A stretch of 64,000 nucleotides of DNA, from assembly GCA_004352715.1 (NCBI GenBank), contig SCFE01000045.1, positions 152,766 through 216,765 of the forward strand, read 5' to 3'. Below the pieces are notes generated by a model. That model had not been told where the DNA came from, ran no database searches, and worked only from the letters and a program-made list of their open reading frames with translations. Position numbers and translations under genes: made by a program. Below are positions 1-10,150 of the stretch, piece after piece. Source of the DNA: Hofstenia miamia. Lineage: Eukaryota > Xenacoelomorpha > Acoela. Numbering within the stretch: the first letter of the stretch is position 1; each line of letters begins with the position of its first letter.

Positions 1-35
1 TTGGTGGCACAATTGGATTACCATTTATTTTGCAG
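1..35 (+). CDS. SLC23-type transporter, 3' end of an exon
   Basis: Partial exon, cut by the window edge. Read from base 3 it gives GGTIGLPFILQ and stops exactly at a TGCAG/GTATTT donor (GT at 36-37). It joins in phase 0 to the next exon (820), so that the product reads on into EALCVG. This matches the conserved N-terminal transmembrane region of SLC23 (nucleobase/ascorbate transporter) proteins, where a Gly-Gly-Thr-Ile run precedes a Glu-Ala-Leu-Cys motif. The call rests on the join and is an inference from family knowledge. Confidence 0.7.
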
Positions 36-819
36 GTATTTAATGCTATTTTTTAAAAAATATGTAATTGGTTTAATTTATAGGACAAGCATATCCTGGA
101 TAATATCTGAGGGATAACAATTTTGATTACGTTTGACACACTTTTGTAACTGACCTAATCCAGTTAATAGCAAAAACTCGTGTCTTTCCATGGGAATCAT
201 AGACATTCATGATTTTACAAAATTCAAAATTTGATGATCGATGATGTAAATGTAAATCTTTTCAAATACTAGGTAATATAAATACCCTTATTCAAATGCC
301 ATTCTTAAAAGAGTGACTGAAATTAATCAATAGCTACGTACTACTTGGGTAATTACAGTTTTATGACAACGAAACTTCCATGCCTTTAGCATATCTGATT
401 GGATTGGAAGAATATTATAACCTTGAATACAATTGCCTAAAAAATGAAGCAAATGTTTGAGACTTTTTGAGGCCAAATGTGGATGTTAGTTGCAAATTTT
501 GCAAGACAAACTTCTTCTGAGCTATGAAGCATCAAGGATAATCAGACATATCTTATACCCACTAATAAAAATTATATCTTACGTTGAATGTGGCTCAATT
601 CAAAGAAATGCTAAGAAGGACCTAAAAATGGGTAACACTTAAAATTATGGCTTGCTAAATTACTAATTCTATAAATTATGAATTTATGCCAGTTGCAATA
701 ATATCACGTCTGAGCGTAAATGTAAATGGTAATAGCCACCCAAACCAAATTCTGTTTAAGTGCTTGGTTTTAACCTTTTAAATTAAGCAAGAAAATATTA
801 TCATTTTTTTTAATTTTAG

Positions 820-1015
820 GAAGCACTTTGTGTTGGCAGTAATTTAGAGGCTACCACGTACCTTATTTCTACGATATTTTTTGTTGCTGGAATCGCTACC
901 TTTCTTCAAACAACATTTGGGATTCGTTTGCCTATTGTGCAAGGTGGAACACACACTTTTTTAGCACCAACCTTCGCTATATTAAGTGTTGAAAAGTTTT
1001 CGTGTGACAACACAA
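820..1015 (+). CDS. SLC23 nucleobase/ascorbate transporter, internal exon
   Basis: A 196-bp exon with a T-rich acceptor (TTTTTTTAATTTTAG, AG at 818-819) and a donor A/GTAAG (GT at 1016). Its 65 codons read without a stop. It shows EALCVG, a hydrophobic helix (TYLISTIFFVAGIATFLQTT), GIRLPIVQGG and THTFLAPTFAILSVEKFSC. These are hallmarks of the SLC23 family (sodium/ascorbate SVCT or nucleobase carriers): the QTT-x-GIRLP loop and the following Ala/Pro-rich helix. The protein would sit in the plasma membrane with about 12 helices, of which only helices 2-3 are seen. The substrate cannot be told from this piece. No further exon was found before the gap at 1765, and Gypsy sequence follows the gap, so the gene may continue past an insertion or be broken. 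Confidence 0.85.
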
Positions 1016-1764
1016 GTAAGACTTTTTCTTTAAAATAATTTGTTAATAATTTAAAATTGAAGAGAATATAAATGTATTTAACAAGTATACTTGAATAATT
1101 TTAGAGTTCTGATCAAAGTATTTTAAAATTAAAGGACTGATGCTACCAAATCAAAAGGATAAACTTCAAATATAACAGAAATATAGCAGTTATTAAAGGA
1201 ATATAGGAAAGACGTTGTAAGCTTTGATGCCTAAATAAATGATGTTGGCGCTTAGCACATTTATGAGAACCATAGATTCATTCTAAGCGCAGGACACGCA
1301 TTATAAACGGAAAATGTTTAACATTCATGCATTAAACTGAATTATTATGCTAAAATGCAAACAGTAATGCGTAGGCCTAAGGTTGCATCAAAGCTGTATA
1401 CGCTATCGTAAACATTTGATAGCCAAATTTGCTAAAAAACAAAGATGCATTTGCAATTCATAAATTTCAGTTGAGGCAAAAAGGGTGCTTAAGTTTGGCC
1501 TAATTATTTTCATGACTTTAGGTTCGAAAGTGCATAGTTGTAGGTAGGTAATCTTCTAAATAGCCTGCGAAAAATTTGATCGTGTTGACTTATGTGAACA
1601 TAATATTCACATATACTTAATTATTTTAAATTACCAATATTTCCGTTTCCTTGAGTTTATGAACAGGCTTCTTCAAAGTCTCAGGATCCCCACTAAAATA
1701 CAAATTATATGCCCAATATGTACACCAATTTTAGTTGTCATATATTCTATATATATATATATAC
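1016..1764. other. AT-rich non-coding stretch, probable intron
   Basis: It begins with the donor of the SLC23 exon and ends in a short (TA)n run (about 1748-1763) at the N-block. I see no coding exon or recognisable repeat in it. Confidence 0.5.
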
Positions 1765-2764
1765 NNNNNNNNNNNNNNNNNNNNNNNNNNNNNNNNNNNN
1801 NNNNNNNNNNNNNNNNNNNNNNNNNNNNNNNNNNNNNNNNNNNNNNNNNNNNNNNNNNNNNNNNNNNNNNNNNNNNNNNNNNNNNNNNNNNNNNNNNNNN
1901 NNNNNNNNNNNNNNNNNNNNNNNNNNNNNNNNNNNNNNNNNNNNNNNNNNNNNNNNNNNNNNNNNNNNNNNNNNNNNNNNNNNNNNNNNNNNNNNNNNNN
2001 NNNNNNNNNNNNNNNNNNNNNNNNNNNNNNNNNNNNNNNNNNNNNNNNNNNNNNNNNNNNNNNNNNNNNNNNNNNNNNNNNNNNNNNNNNNNNNNNNNNN
2101 NNNNNNNNNNNNNNNNNNNNNNNNNNNNNNNNNNNNNNNNNNNNNNNNNNNNNNNNNNNNNNNNNNNNNNNNNNNNNNNNNNNNNNNNNNNNNNNNNNNN
2201 NNNNNNNNNNNNNNNNNNNNNNNNNNNNNNNNNNNNNNNNNNNNNNNNNNNNNNNNNNNNNNNNNNNNNNNNNNNNNNNNNNNNNNNNNNNNNNNNNNNN
2301 NNNNNNNNNNNNNNNNNNNNNNNNNNNNNNNNNNNNNNNNNNNNNNNNNNNNNNNNNNNNNNNNNNNNNNNNNNNNNNNNNNNNNNNNNNNNNNNNNNNN
2401 NNNNNNNNNNNNNNNNNNNNNNNNNNNNNNNNNNNNNNNNNNNNNNNNNNNNNNNNNNNNNNNNNNNNNNNNNNNNNNNNNNNNNNNNNNNNNNNNNNNN
2501 NNNNNNNNNNNNNNNNNNNNNNNNNNNNNNNNNNNNNNNNNNNNNNNNNNNNNNNNNNNNNNNNNNNNNNNNNNNNNNNNNNNNNNNNNNNNNNNNNNNN
2601 NNNNNNNNNNNNNNNNNNNNNNNNNNNNNNNNNNNNNNNNNNNNNNNNNNNNNNNNNNNNNNNNNNNNNNNNNNNNNNNNNNNNNNNNNNNNNNNNNNNN
2701 NNNNNNNNNNNNNNNNNNNNNNNNNNNNNNNNNNNNNNNNNNNNNNNNNNNNNNNNNNNNNNNN
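1765..2764. other. Assembly gap, exactly 1000 N
   Basis: Unsequenced, and the round length suggests a placeholder size. The right flank starts inside the zinc-knuckle end of a Gypsy gag gene, so at least the 5' part of that element copy is missing here. Confidence 0.95.
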
Positions 2765-2899
2765 AAAAGAGAGAATTGCAAGAAGCAAGTGAACATCATA
2801 GAAGAAGGCAGCGCGTACTTTGACGAAGAAGACCTGATACAAACGGATATTGAACCAATCTCAGATAATGAAGAAGAAATGAATTCGGAAAACTATTAG
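2765..2899 (+). pseudogene. gag: Ty3/Gypsy copy 1: 3' end of gag (partial)
   Basis: The last 44 codons of gag, entered from the gap, starting in the second half of the CCHC knuckle (KRENCKK). It ends ...EEEMNSENY then TAG, and is the same protein as the end of the minus-strand copy (8229-9881) with one Glu fewer in the acidic run. The heptamer GGAAAAC sits at 2887-2893, just before the stop, as in copy 2. Everything upstream is lost in the gap. Confidence 0.85.
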
Positions 2900-2931
2900 G
2901 AGCGCCATCTCAAGAAAACCGAGCACCAATA

Positions 2932-3782
2932 TTGATATTGACGAACATAAAAAACGTGAACACAATTACAGTTGTGATCAACGGAATTATGACTAAAGCA
3001 ACAATCGATACAGGTGCCGTGAAGTCAATTATAATGGACGAGTGTGCGACGAAATTAGGTTTTAAAAGAGAAGAGTTGAAAAGATCAACAGAGAGATTGG
3101 TAAATGCGTCAGGTGACTATATTGATACCAAAGGTACTTTGGAAAATGTACAATTAAGGATATCTAACAATACTTTTCAACAATCACTGATAGTGGTCGA
3201 CACGCAGAGGAACCTCCTACCGTATGAAGTTATTCTGGGCGACGATTTTTTGACGAAGAATAAATGTATTATAAATTACGGTAATAGAACGATGAGAGTG
3301 AAAGAAGAAGAAATAGAAATTGAGGAGGAGGAAGAAGAAAACAGAAAAATCGTGTTCGAACTACTAGATGATATAAGGCTGCAACCTTACCATTGGAAAA
3401 TGTTTTCGATAAGAACAGACAAAGGAATAACAGTGGAAGTAATGATGTACGAACAAACTGGGATAAATACAAAACGTGTGTCAATGCCTTCCAGTGTATG
3501 TTCAGTGAAAAATGGAATGGGAAAGATACCGCTATTGAATGCTATGAACAGAAACGTTAACATCAGCAAAACGAAAGTGAAAATTTTTGGAAAATGTACT
3601 AGATCTAATATCAGAATGGTTTGGAAATCGATGGATGATGGAGACGATGCAGCAAGTAATCTGCACAGTCAACTAGAGGGCATGCAGATGAACGCCATCG
3701 GAGCAAGTACTCCTCACAGCCGACTAGAGGGCACGGGGAGGAACGCCGAAGAGGAAGAACAAATACCTAAAATAGAGGATGG
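2932..3782 (+). pseudogene. pol: Ty3/Gypsy copy 1: start of pol (aspartic protease), cut by gap
   Basis: Open for about 284 codons up to the gap at 3783. It carries a retropepsin-type active site (IDTGAVKS, about residue 27), a second strand with ILGDDFL, a Glu-rich stretch (about residues 125-137) and a linker with two copies of an H-S-x-LEG motif. It differs from copy 2 at about ten residues, so it is a separate copy or allele, not an exact duplicate. It lies in the -1 frame relative to gag. RT, RNase H and integrase would fall in or beyond the gap. After the gap the sequence is already the 3' part of the opposite-strand copy. Confidence 0.85.
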
Positions 3783-4782
3783 NNNNNNNNNNNNNNNNNN
3801 NNNNNNNNNNNNNNNNNNNNNNNNNNNNNNNNNNNNNNNNNNNNNNNNNNNNNNNNNNNNNNNNNNNNNNNNNNNNNNNNNNNNNNNNNNNNNNNNNNNN
3901 NNNNNNNNNNNNNNNNNNNNNNNNNNNNNNNNNNNNNNNNNNNNNNNNNNNNNNNNNNNNNNNNNNNNNNNNNNNNNNNNNNNNNNNNNNNNNNNNNNNN
4001 NNNNNNNNNNNNNNNNNNNNNNNNNNNNNNNNNNNNNNNNNNNNNNNNNNNNNNNNNNNNNNNNNNNNNNNNNNNNNNNNNNNNNNNNNNNNNNNNNNNN
4101 NNNNNNNNNNNNNNNNNNNNNNNNNNNNNNNNNNNNNNNNNNNNNNNNNNNNNNNNNNNNNNNNNNNNNNNNNNNNNNNNNNNNNNNNNNNNNNNNNNNN
4201 NNNNNNNNNNNNNNNNNNNNNNNNNNNNNNNNNNNNNNNNNNNNNNNNNNNNNNNNNNNNNNNNNNNNNNNNNNNNNNNNNNNNNNNNNNNNNNNNNNNN
4301 NNNNNNNNNNNNNNNNNNNNNNNNNNNNNNNNNNNNNNNNNNNNNNNNNNNNNNNNNNNNNNNNNNNNNNNNNNNNNNNNNNNNNNNNNNNNNNNNNNNN
4401 NNNNNNNNNNNNNNNNNNNNNNNNNNNNNNNNNNNNNNNNNNNNNNNNNNNNNNNNNNNNNNNNNNNNNNNNNNNNNNNNNNNNNNNNNNNNNNNNNNNN
4501 NNNNNNNNNNNNNNNNNNNNNNNNNNNNNNNNNNNNNNNNNNNNNNNNNNNNNNNNNNNNNNNNNNNNNNNNNNNNNNNNNNNNNNNNNNNNNNNNNNNN
4601 NNNNNNNNNNNNNNNNNNNNNNNNNNNNNNNNNNNNNNNNNNNNNNNNNNNNNNNNNNNNNNNNNNNNNNNNNNNNNNNNNNNNNNNNNNNNNNNNNNNN
4701 NNNNNNNNNNNNNNNNNNNNNNNNNNNNNNNNNNNNNNNNNNNNNNNNNNNNNNNNNNNNNNNNNNNNNNNNNNNNNNNNNN
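3783..4782. other. Assembly gap, exactly 1000 N, between two convergent Gypsy copies
   Basis: The left flank is the pol start of copy 1 (plus strand) and the right flank is the integrase end of copy 2 (minus strand). The missing part must hold the rest of pol and the 3' LTR of at least one copy if the layout is real. Confidence 0.95.
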
Positions 4783-4809
4783 GTAATTTCTCTCCTGCCT
4801 CGTAGCAGA

Positions 4810-6645
4810 CTATTTAATGTTATGACACATCATCTCATGTATCGCCGTTATTCTCTCCTTTAACTGTTTTACATAGGTGTTTTCCATTTTTCCACTGTAT
4901 TCCATAAATTGCATAGATAGAGGAGTTGCGGCTTCTCTTCCATACATAGCCTTAAACGGAGTTATCTTGGTTGTTGTATGTACCGTAGTATTATAAAAGT
5001 ACTCTGTCATTTGTATCACTTCTCTCCATTTGTTTCCTCCTATGCGAGATGTCGCCACTCTAATCAATTTTATTAACGTTCTATTCAATCGCTCAACTGC
5101 CCAGTTTGCTTGTGGGTGATATGCAGTCGTTCTTTCACTTTCAATTTCCAATAATTTTGCCATCTCTTGAAATAGCGCACTTTCGAACTGCGTTCCTTTA
5201 TCAGTGATTATTTTTTCCATTGGTCCTAGTTTTAATATCCATTCCTTCATTATTATATTTGCTGTTTCCTCTGCTGTCGTGTTTTTCATCGGTACGATTC
5301 TAGCGTATCTTGTGAAGTTGTCTATCATCACTAGTATATACTGGTACCCCTCATCATCCTTTGACAACATTTCCAAATCTATATGCACTATCTCATTAGG
5401 TCGCGTCGCTATTATCTTTTCCAATGGCGCTCTTTGTGTTGGGAAGTGTTGCTTATTATTTAATAGACATATCGTACATTTATTAATCACGTCTTCGACT
5501 ACCTTGCGTAGTCCCGTCGTTATATATTTCGACTTGAATGTCATTTCCGTTTGCGTAATTCCCAGATGTCCTCTTTCATGGGCTTTTCGTACTATGTCTC
5601 TTTTATAGTATTCTGGTATTGCTATTCTGTTAGTTCTGCCTGCTGCATATAACAGTCCATTTTTATTCAATTTCCAGTTAAATCTTCCGTAGTAATTTTT
5701 CGCATTTTTTCCTAACGTTAACTGTGCGTTTTCAATCTTTCCTCTAATTTCTTCTAGAATTTTGTCTTCTTTTTGTTTTTCGATTATCTCTTCCTCTGAT
5801 ATCTCTTCCTTTAATGTAATTGTCGTGATTGCCTCTCCTTTTCTGTCGACATTTATCTCGGGAAGCTCTTCATATTCGCTGTGTGGGAGGAACTGAAACT
5901 CTGTTTTTTCTCCGTCTGTTTTTTCTAAATCTCTTTGGTACTCCGGAAGGGATGTCCAGAAATCGGCATTATTATGAAGCTTTCCTTTTCTATGCTCAAT
6001 CGTAAATGTAAATTCATTTAGGTATTCGATCCATCTGGATACTATTGAACTTTTGTCTCCTGAAAACTTTTTCAACCAGGCTAGACCGCTGTTGTCAGTG
6101 CGAACTCTAAACTGTTTCCCTACCAAGAAATGCCTGAATTTTTTAATGCTTTCTATGAGTGCCAACATTTCCAATTTTGTCGATCCGTAATTCTCTTCGC
6201 TTGGCTTCAGTTTTCTACTAAAAAACTGTATCGGCGACTCCTTTCCTTCTTTAATTTGGCTCAATGTAGCTCCTATCGCCACTTTACTCGCATCACAATC
6301 TAGAATAAATTCTTTACTGTAGTCGGGAGTGTTCAACGACGGCAATTTTGACAGTTCTTTCTTTATCTGATCTAACTCCTCTTGTTGTTCCCATGTCCAC
6401 TCAAAGGGAGTTGCTTTTTTCATTAAATTTGTCATCTTGGCTGTTTTTCCAGCTATGTTTGGAATAAACGTCCCGTAATAATTAAAGAACCCCATTATTC
6501 TCTGCAGATCTTTTTTCGTCTTAGGTTTTTCTATATTTCTTATCATGTCTCTGGCATTATCCTTCATACTTATCTGGCCTTTTGAAATTATTCTCCCCAA
6601 AAATACAACTTTCTCTTTTAAGATTTCGCATTTATTTCCGTTCAC
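4810..6645 (-). pseudogene. pol: Ty3/Gypsy copy 2: RNase H and integrase part of pol
   Basis: 611 codons, in the same frame as the protease-RT part and separated from it only by a TGA (6646-6648). In order: the RT thumb, an RNase H domain (FILDCDASKVAIGATLSQ, KLEMLALIE, FRVRTDNSGL), an HHCC zinc-binding region (H-x3-H ... CTIC) and a DDE integrase core (first Asp in VHIDLEML, second in ITDKGTQF, Glu in WAVERLNRTL). It ends at a TAG (4810-4812). The same frame continues open past that codon to the gap with typical integrase-tail sequence (SATRQERN), so this stop also looks premature. With two stops the copy is unlikely to make a full polyprotein. Its role would be reverse transcription and insertion of the element. 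Confidence 0.9.
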
Positions 6646-8196
6646 TCAGAGTCCAGCTTCTTTCAGTATTTTTAACGTTCTATCCAGTTTTTCTAGATGT
6701 TCTTCCACCGTGTTACTTGTGATTATTATATCATCAATGTACGCGTTTATTCCTTCTTCCATCTTTTGCTTCTTATTTTTTAACACTTTCGTTATGTATC
6801 GCTGGAAAGTTGCTGGCGCGTTGCATAATCCAAAAGCCATATATATCCACTCGTATAATCCATAGGGAGTGATGAATGCCGTTTTCTCAATGTCATCTGG
6901 TTCCATTTGCACTTGCCAATAGGCCTTGCACAAGTCTATTACGGTAAAGTATTTATTTTTGCTAGCCTCATAAAGCATATCCTCTATCCGTGGCAATGGG
7001 TATGAGTCTTTCTTCATCACTTCGTTGAGTTTTCTAAAATCAATACACAATCTGTATTTTTTCCCTTGCTTCACAAAAACAGTCGGAGCTGCATATGGAC
7101 TTTCACTTGGTCTAATAATTTTGTTATCGATCAGTTCATTTAGTATCCGATTATATTCTTCTTTAAGTTGCTTGGGTACTCTGCGTACTGGTAATTTGAT
7201 TGGCTTGTCCGTTGTGGTTACTATCTTGTGTGTCTCCCCAATCGCTTGACCGACACTGATTTCTCCGAAATTAAAGATTTGGCTATGTTTTTTCAGAAGC
7301 TCTTTTAGTTCCTCTATTTCCGTCTTTCTTAAGTGTTGGTAATCCCCATCCTCTATTTTAGGTATTTGTTCTTCCTCTTCGGCGTTCCTCCCCGTGCCCT
7401 CTAGTCGGCTGTGAGGAGTACTTGCTCTGATGGCGTTCATCTGCGTGCCCTCTAATCGGCTGTGCAGATTACTTGCTGCATCGTCTCCATCATCCATCGA
7501 TTTCCAAACCATTCTGATATTAGATCTAGTACATTTTCCAAAAATTTTCACTTTTGTTTTGCTGATGTTAACATTTCTGTTCGTAGCATTCAATAGCGGT
7601 ATCTTTCCCATTCCATTTTTCACCGAACATATACTGGAAGGCATTGACACACGTTTTGTATTTATCCCAGTTTGTTCGTACATCATTACTTCTGCTGTTA
7701 TTTCTTTGTCTGTTCTTATTGAAAACATTTTCCAATGGTAAGGTTGCAGCTTTATATCATCTAGTAGTTCGAACACAATTTTTCTGTTTTCTTCTTCCTC
7801 CTCCTCAATTTCTATTTCTTCTTCTTTCACTCTCATCGTTCTATTACCGTAATTTATAACGCACTTATTCTTCGTCAAAAAATCGTCGCCTAGAATAACT
7901 TCATACGGTAGGAGGTTCCTCTGCGTGTCTACCACTATCAGTGATTGTTGAAACGTGTTGTTAGATATCCTTAATTGTACATTTTCCAAAGTACCTTTGG
8001 TATCAATATAGTCACCTGACGCATTTACCAATCTCTCTGTTGATCTTTTCAACTCTTCTCTTTTAAAACCTAATTTCGTCGCACACTCGTCCGTTATGAT
8101 TGACTTCACGGCACCTGTATCGATTGTTGCTTTAGTCATAATTCCGTTGATCACAACTGTAATTGTGTTCACGTTTTTTATGTTCGTCAATATCAA
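6646..8196 (-). pseudogene. pol: Ty3/Gypsy copy 2: protease and reverse transcriptase part of pol
   Basis: 516 codons ending in a TGA. Protease: IDTGAVKS near residue 27 and ILGDDFL near 100. A Glu-rich run (about 125-137) and a spacer with a duplicated H-S-x-LEG motif (about 250-270) follow. Then comes the reverse transcriptase: LPVRRVPKQL, YRLCIDFRKLN, the catalytic FTVIDLCKAYW, FGLCNAPATFQR and YIDDIII. The TGA falls right after the RT palm (KEAGL), where Ty3/Gypsy pol normally continues, so this is an internal nonsense codon. The frame is -1 relative to gag, and the open frame begins after a TGA at 8260-8262, giving a 31-nt overlap with gag. No ATG is present near the start, which fits frameshift expression. 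Confidence 0.92.
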
Positions 8197-8228
8197 TATT
8201 GGTGCTCGGTTTTCTTGAGACGGCGCTC

Positions 8229-9881
8229 CTAATAGTTTTCCGAATTCATTTCTTCTTCTTCATTATCTGAGATTGGTTCAATATCTGTTTGTATCAGGTC
8301 TTCTTCATCAAAGTACGCGCTGCCTTCTTCTATGATGTTCACTTGCTTCTTGCAATTCTCTCTCTTGTGACCTTTTTGGCCACAATCGTGACATCTGATG
8401 TCTTTCTGTCTTATTTTTTTCATTTGTCCATCTCTGGTCTTAAATTTTATGACCTTTTCACCTTTCTTATCTTCGTTCGGTTTTGAGTATTTGTCATTAC
8501 TCTTCCATTTGCTGTTATTCTGTCCGGTTTTATTCCATGTGGCTTTCTCATATATACGTGAGTTGTTTTCCAACATCACCTGTATGTCCACCGCCTTTCT
8601 TATCAGCTTTTCTATTGAATCGTCGACATCACATTTAGCTTCGAATTGCTGTCTGATGTTTTCTGGCAGACCTTTCGCTATATGCGAAAATAAATCGTAC
8701 TTTGAATAGTGACCACTTCTCGAACTCAACATTACTAGTCTTTGCACTTGAGACATGTAGTTTCTTATATCGTCAAATTTTTTCATCTTCGTCCCATTCA
8801 GAATGAAACGGTACTGGTTTTTGAAACTTTCGTTCCGATAGTACTCCAGAAAGTTTCCTGTTAAACATTCATAGTCTATTTTGGTTTCCGTGTCTAATAT
8901 CAGATAGTGTTGATAAGCCGCACCGGTCAAATATAACGGCAATCGTGCTGCTGCTGCTTGCTTGTTGACTTTTCTCTCTCTCATTGTTAATTCAAATAGC
9001 TGAAGCCATTCTTCGAATGTCGGAGAGAAGCTATCTATTTTCCCTGAAAAGGTTCTTATCTGCGCTTTGCAGGGTGTGGTCTCTTCGTTTTCGTTTTCTG
9101 TCAAAATCGAACTGTTGAATCTGGGTTTTTCCGGAGTCTCACATTTCTTCATTCTTCTTTTGACTTCGTTTGTGATCTCACTAATTATTTTTTCCTTCTC
9201 TTCCTCTTCATTCATTGGCTCCTCATCGAACTGTTCCTGTTGTTTTCTCATTCTCCTTCTTGGTGCCTCTAACAGTTTTTCTGGTTCTTCAACCATTTCC
9301 AATTCGTGAACCATTATTGGTTTCTGCACCTCCTCCACGTTATCGTCCATTAATTTTTTCAACCTGATTTGATCTTTTAACCGATCAATTTCCAGCAACT
9401 GCAGTTCTTTTTCCTCTCTTAAGTTTTGGTTCTCTCTCTGGAGATCTTCGTAAAGCGCCTGCCACCTTTCATTTTGTTCGGACATCCGTGTATTTGCTTC
9501 TGCTAACCTCTGCGTCAGCATGTCGACTTGCACCTGAAAAAGGTTTCTCTGTTCTTCTAGGCGTTTACTTGTATTTAACTTAATCTCTAGGATCATTTGC
9601 CTCCTTTCGGTGTCAACCTCTTCGAATTTTCGGTTTAGATTTTCGATCTCTGTTTTCAATGCTGCCTCTGTCTCCGTGTTCTTTCGCAGCAATGCAAGTA
9701 GTTCAAGGGAGTCTACTTGAGTTTCCGGCACGGTTTGCATTTCCGATTCTGCCGTGGGGGTAAAAGGAATCGCGCTTGTCTCTTGGTCACAACGACTCAC
9801 TGTGGGGGTTTCGGGAGTTGCCTCTCTAGGTGTGTTCTTCCCTTTCGAGTTTTTCTTTTGATTACTGCTTCGAGTATGCAT
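8229..9881 (-). CDS. gag: Ty3/Gypsy copy 2: gag polyprotein
   Basis: 550 codons, intact, starting at ATG 9879-9881. The N-terminus is Ser/Thr/Pro-rich and basic. Residues about 60-190 form a long predicted coiled coil (heptads such as LLALLRKNTETEAALKTEIE). Residues about 215-260 are acidic and basic, a retrotransposon gag-type helical region follows (PLYLTGAAYQHY ... FLEYYRNESFKNQYRF), and near the C-terminus is a CCHC knuckle, CHDCGQKGHKRENC. It would build the particle core and bind element RNA. It ends in an acidic tail, with pol following in the -1 frame. The long N-terminal coiled coil makes it larger than simple gags. Confidence 0.9.
   Translation of the reverse strand: MHTRSSNQKKNSKGKNTPREATPETPTVSRCDQETSAIPFTPTAESEMQTVPETQVDSLELLALLRKNTETEAALKTEIENLNRKFEEVDTERRQMILEIKLNTSKRLEEQRNLFQVQVDMLTQRLAEANTRMSEQNERWQALYEDLQRENQNLREEKELQLLEIDRLKDQIRLKKLMDDNVEEVQKPIMVHELEMVEEPEKLLEAPRRRMRKQQEQFDEEPMNEEEEKEKIISEITNEVKRRMKKCETPEKPRFNSSILTENENEETTPCKAQIRTFSGKIDSFSPTFEEWLQLFELTMRERKVNKQAAAARLPLYLTGAAYQHYLILDTETKIDYECLTGNFLEYYRNESFKNQYRFILNGTKMKKFDDIRNYMSQVQRLVMLSSRSGHYSKYDLFSHIAKGLPENIRQQFEAKCDVDDSIEKLIRKAVDIQVMLENNSRIYEKATWNKTGQNNSKWKSNDKYSKPNEDKKGEKVIKFKTRDGQMKKIRQKDIRCHDCGQKGHKRENCKKQVNIIEEGSAYFDEEDLIQTDIEPISDNEEEEMNSENY
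8235..8241 (-). promoter_or_regulatory. Candidate -1 frameshift site, gag to pol
   Basis: G GAA AAC in the gag frame, two codons before the gag stop (TAG, 8229-8231) and inside the 31-nt gag/pol overlap. Slippage by -1 re-reads the A-site codon AAC as AAA (a standard slip) and the P-site GAA as GGA (less standard). The same heptamer is conserved in copy 1 (2887-2893). No obvious downstream stem-loop was worked out. Confidence 0.35.
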
Positions 9882-10132
9882 ATCTTTCTCATCGACTGTT
9901 GCAACAATTCAACTATTCGCGAAGGAGTTCATTTCCGAGTATTCTACCGAGTTTTACTTTTCTTAGATCATAAAAAAAAAATTTTCCGTAACTAGCAATT
10001 TGCAAGGTGTTCACTAGCGAAACGTTTATCGAATCATAATTAGATCGTGAGGTAAACTGAGTGGGTTAAAGTTACACATTGAAATTTCCAAATAATACAA
10101 GAATTTTTTCTTTAGAAGTAGACAGTTTCTGC
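9882..10132 (-). other. Gypsy copy 2: 5' untranslated leader
   Basis: Lies between the primer binding site and the gag ATG. It contains A/T runs (a nine-A tract near 9970 on the plus strand) and no open frame of note. This is where an element's packaging signals would lie, but none can be named. Confidence 0.6.
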
Positions 10133-10150
10133 GTCCTGTCACGGTCGCCA
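10133..10150 (-). promoter_or_regulatory. Gypsy primer binding site, tRNA-Arg type
   Basis: On the minus strand TGGCGACCGTGACAGGAC, directly next to the LTR end with no spacer. It is complementary over 18 nt to the 3' end (with CCA) of metazoan tRNA-Arg(UCG), which from memory ends ...GTCCTGTCACGGTCG-CCA. It would prime minus-strand DNA synthesis. Confidence 0.75.

Noticed and set aside
1659-2899. Long open frames crossing the N-block, on both strands
   Set aside because: They are open only because N has no stop codons; the real sequence at the ends is microsatellite and the end of gag.
3779-4863. Long frames spanning the second 1000-N block
   Set aside because: Artefact of N; the right part is the reverse strand of the integrase gene of copy 2.
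5204-9995. Plus-strand open frames across the Gypsy gag-pol region
   Set aside because: Antisense shadows of gag and pol with no domain content of their own.
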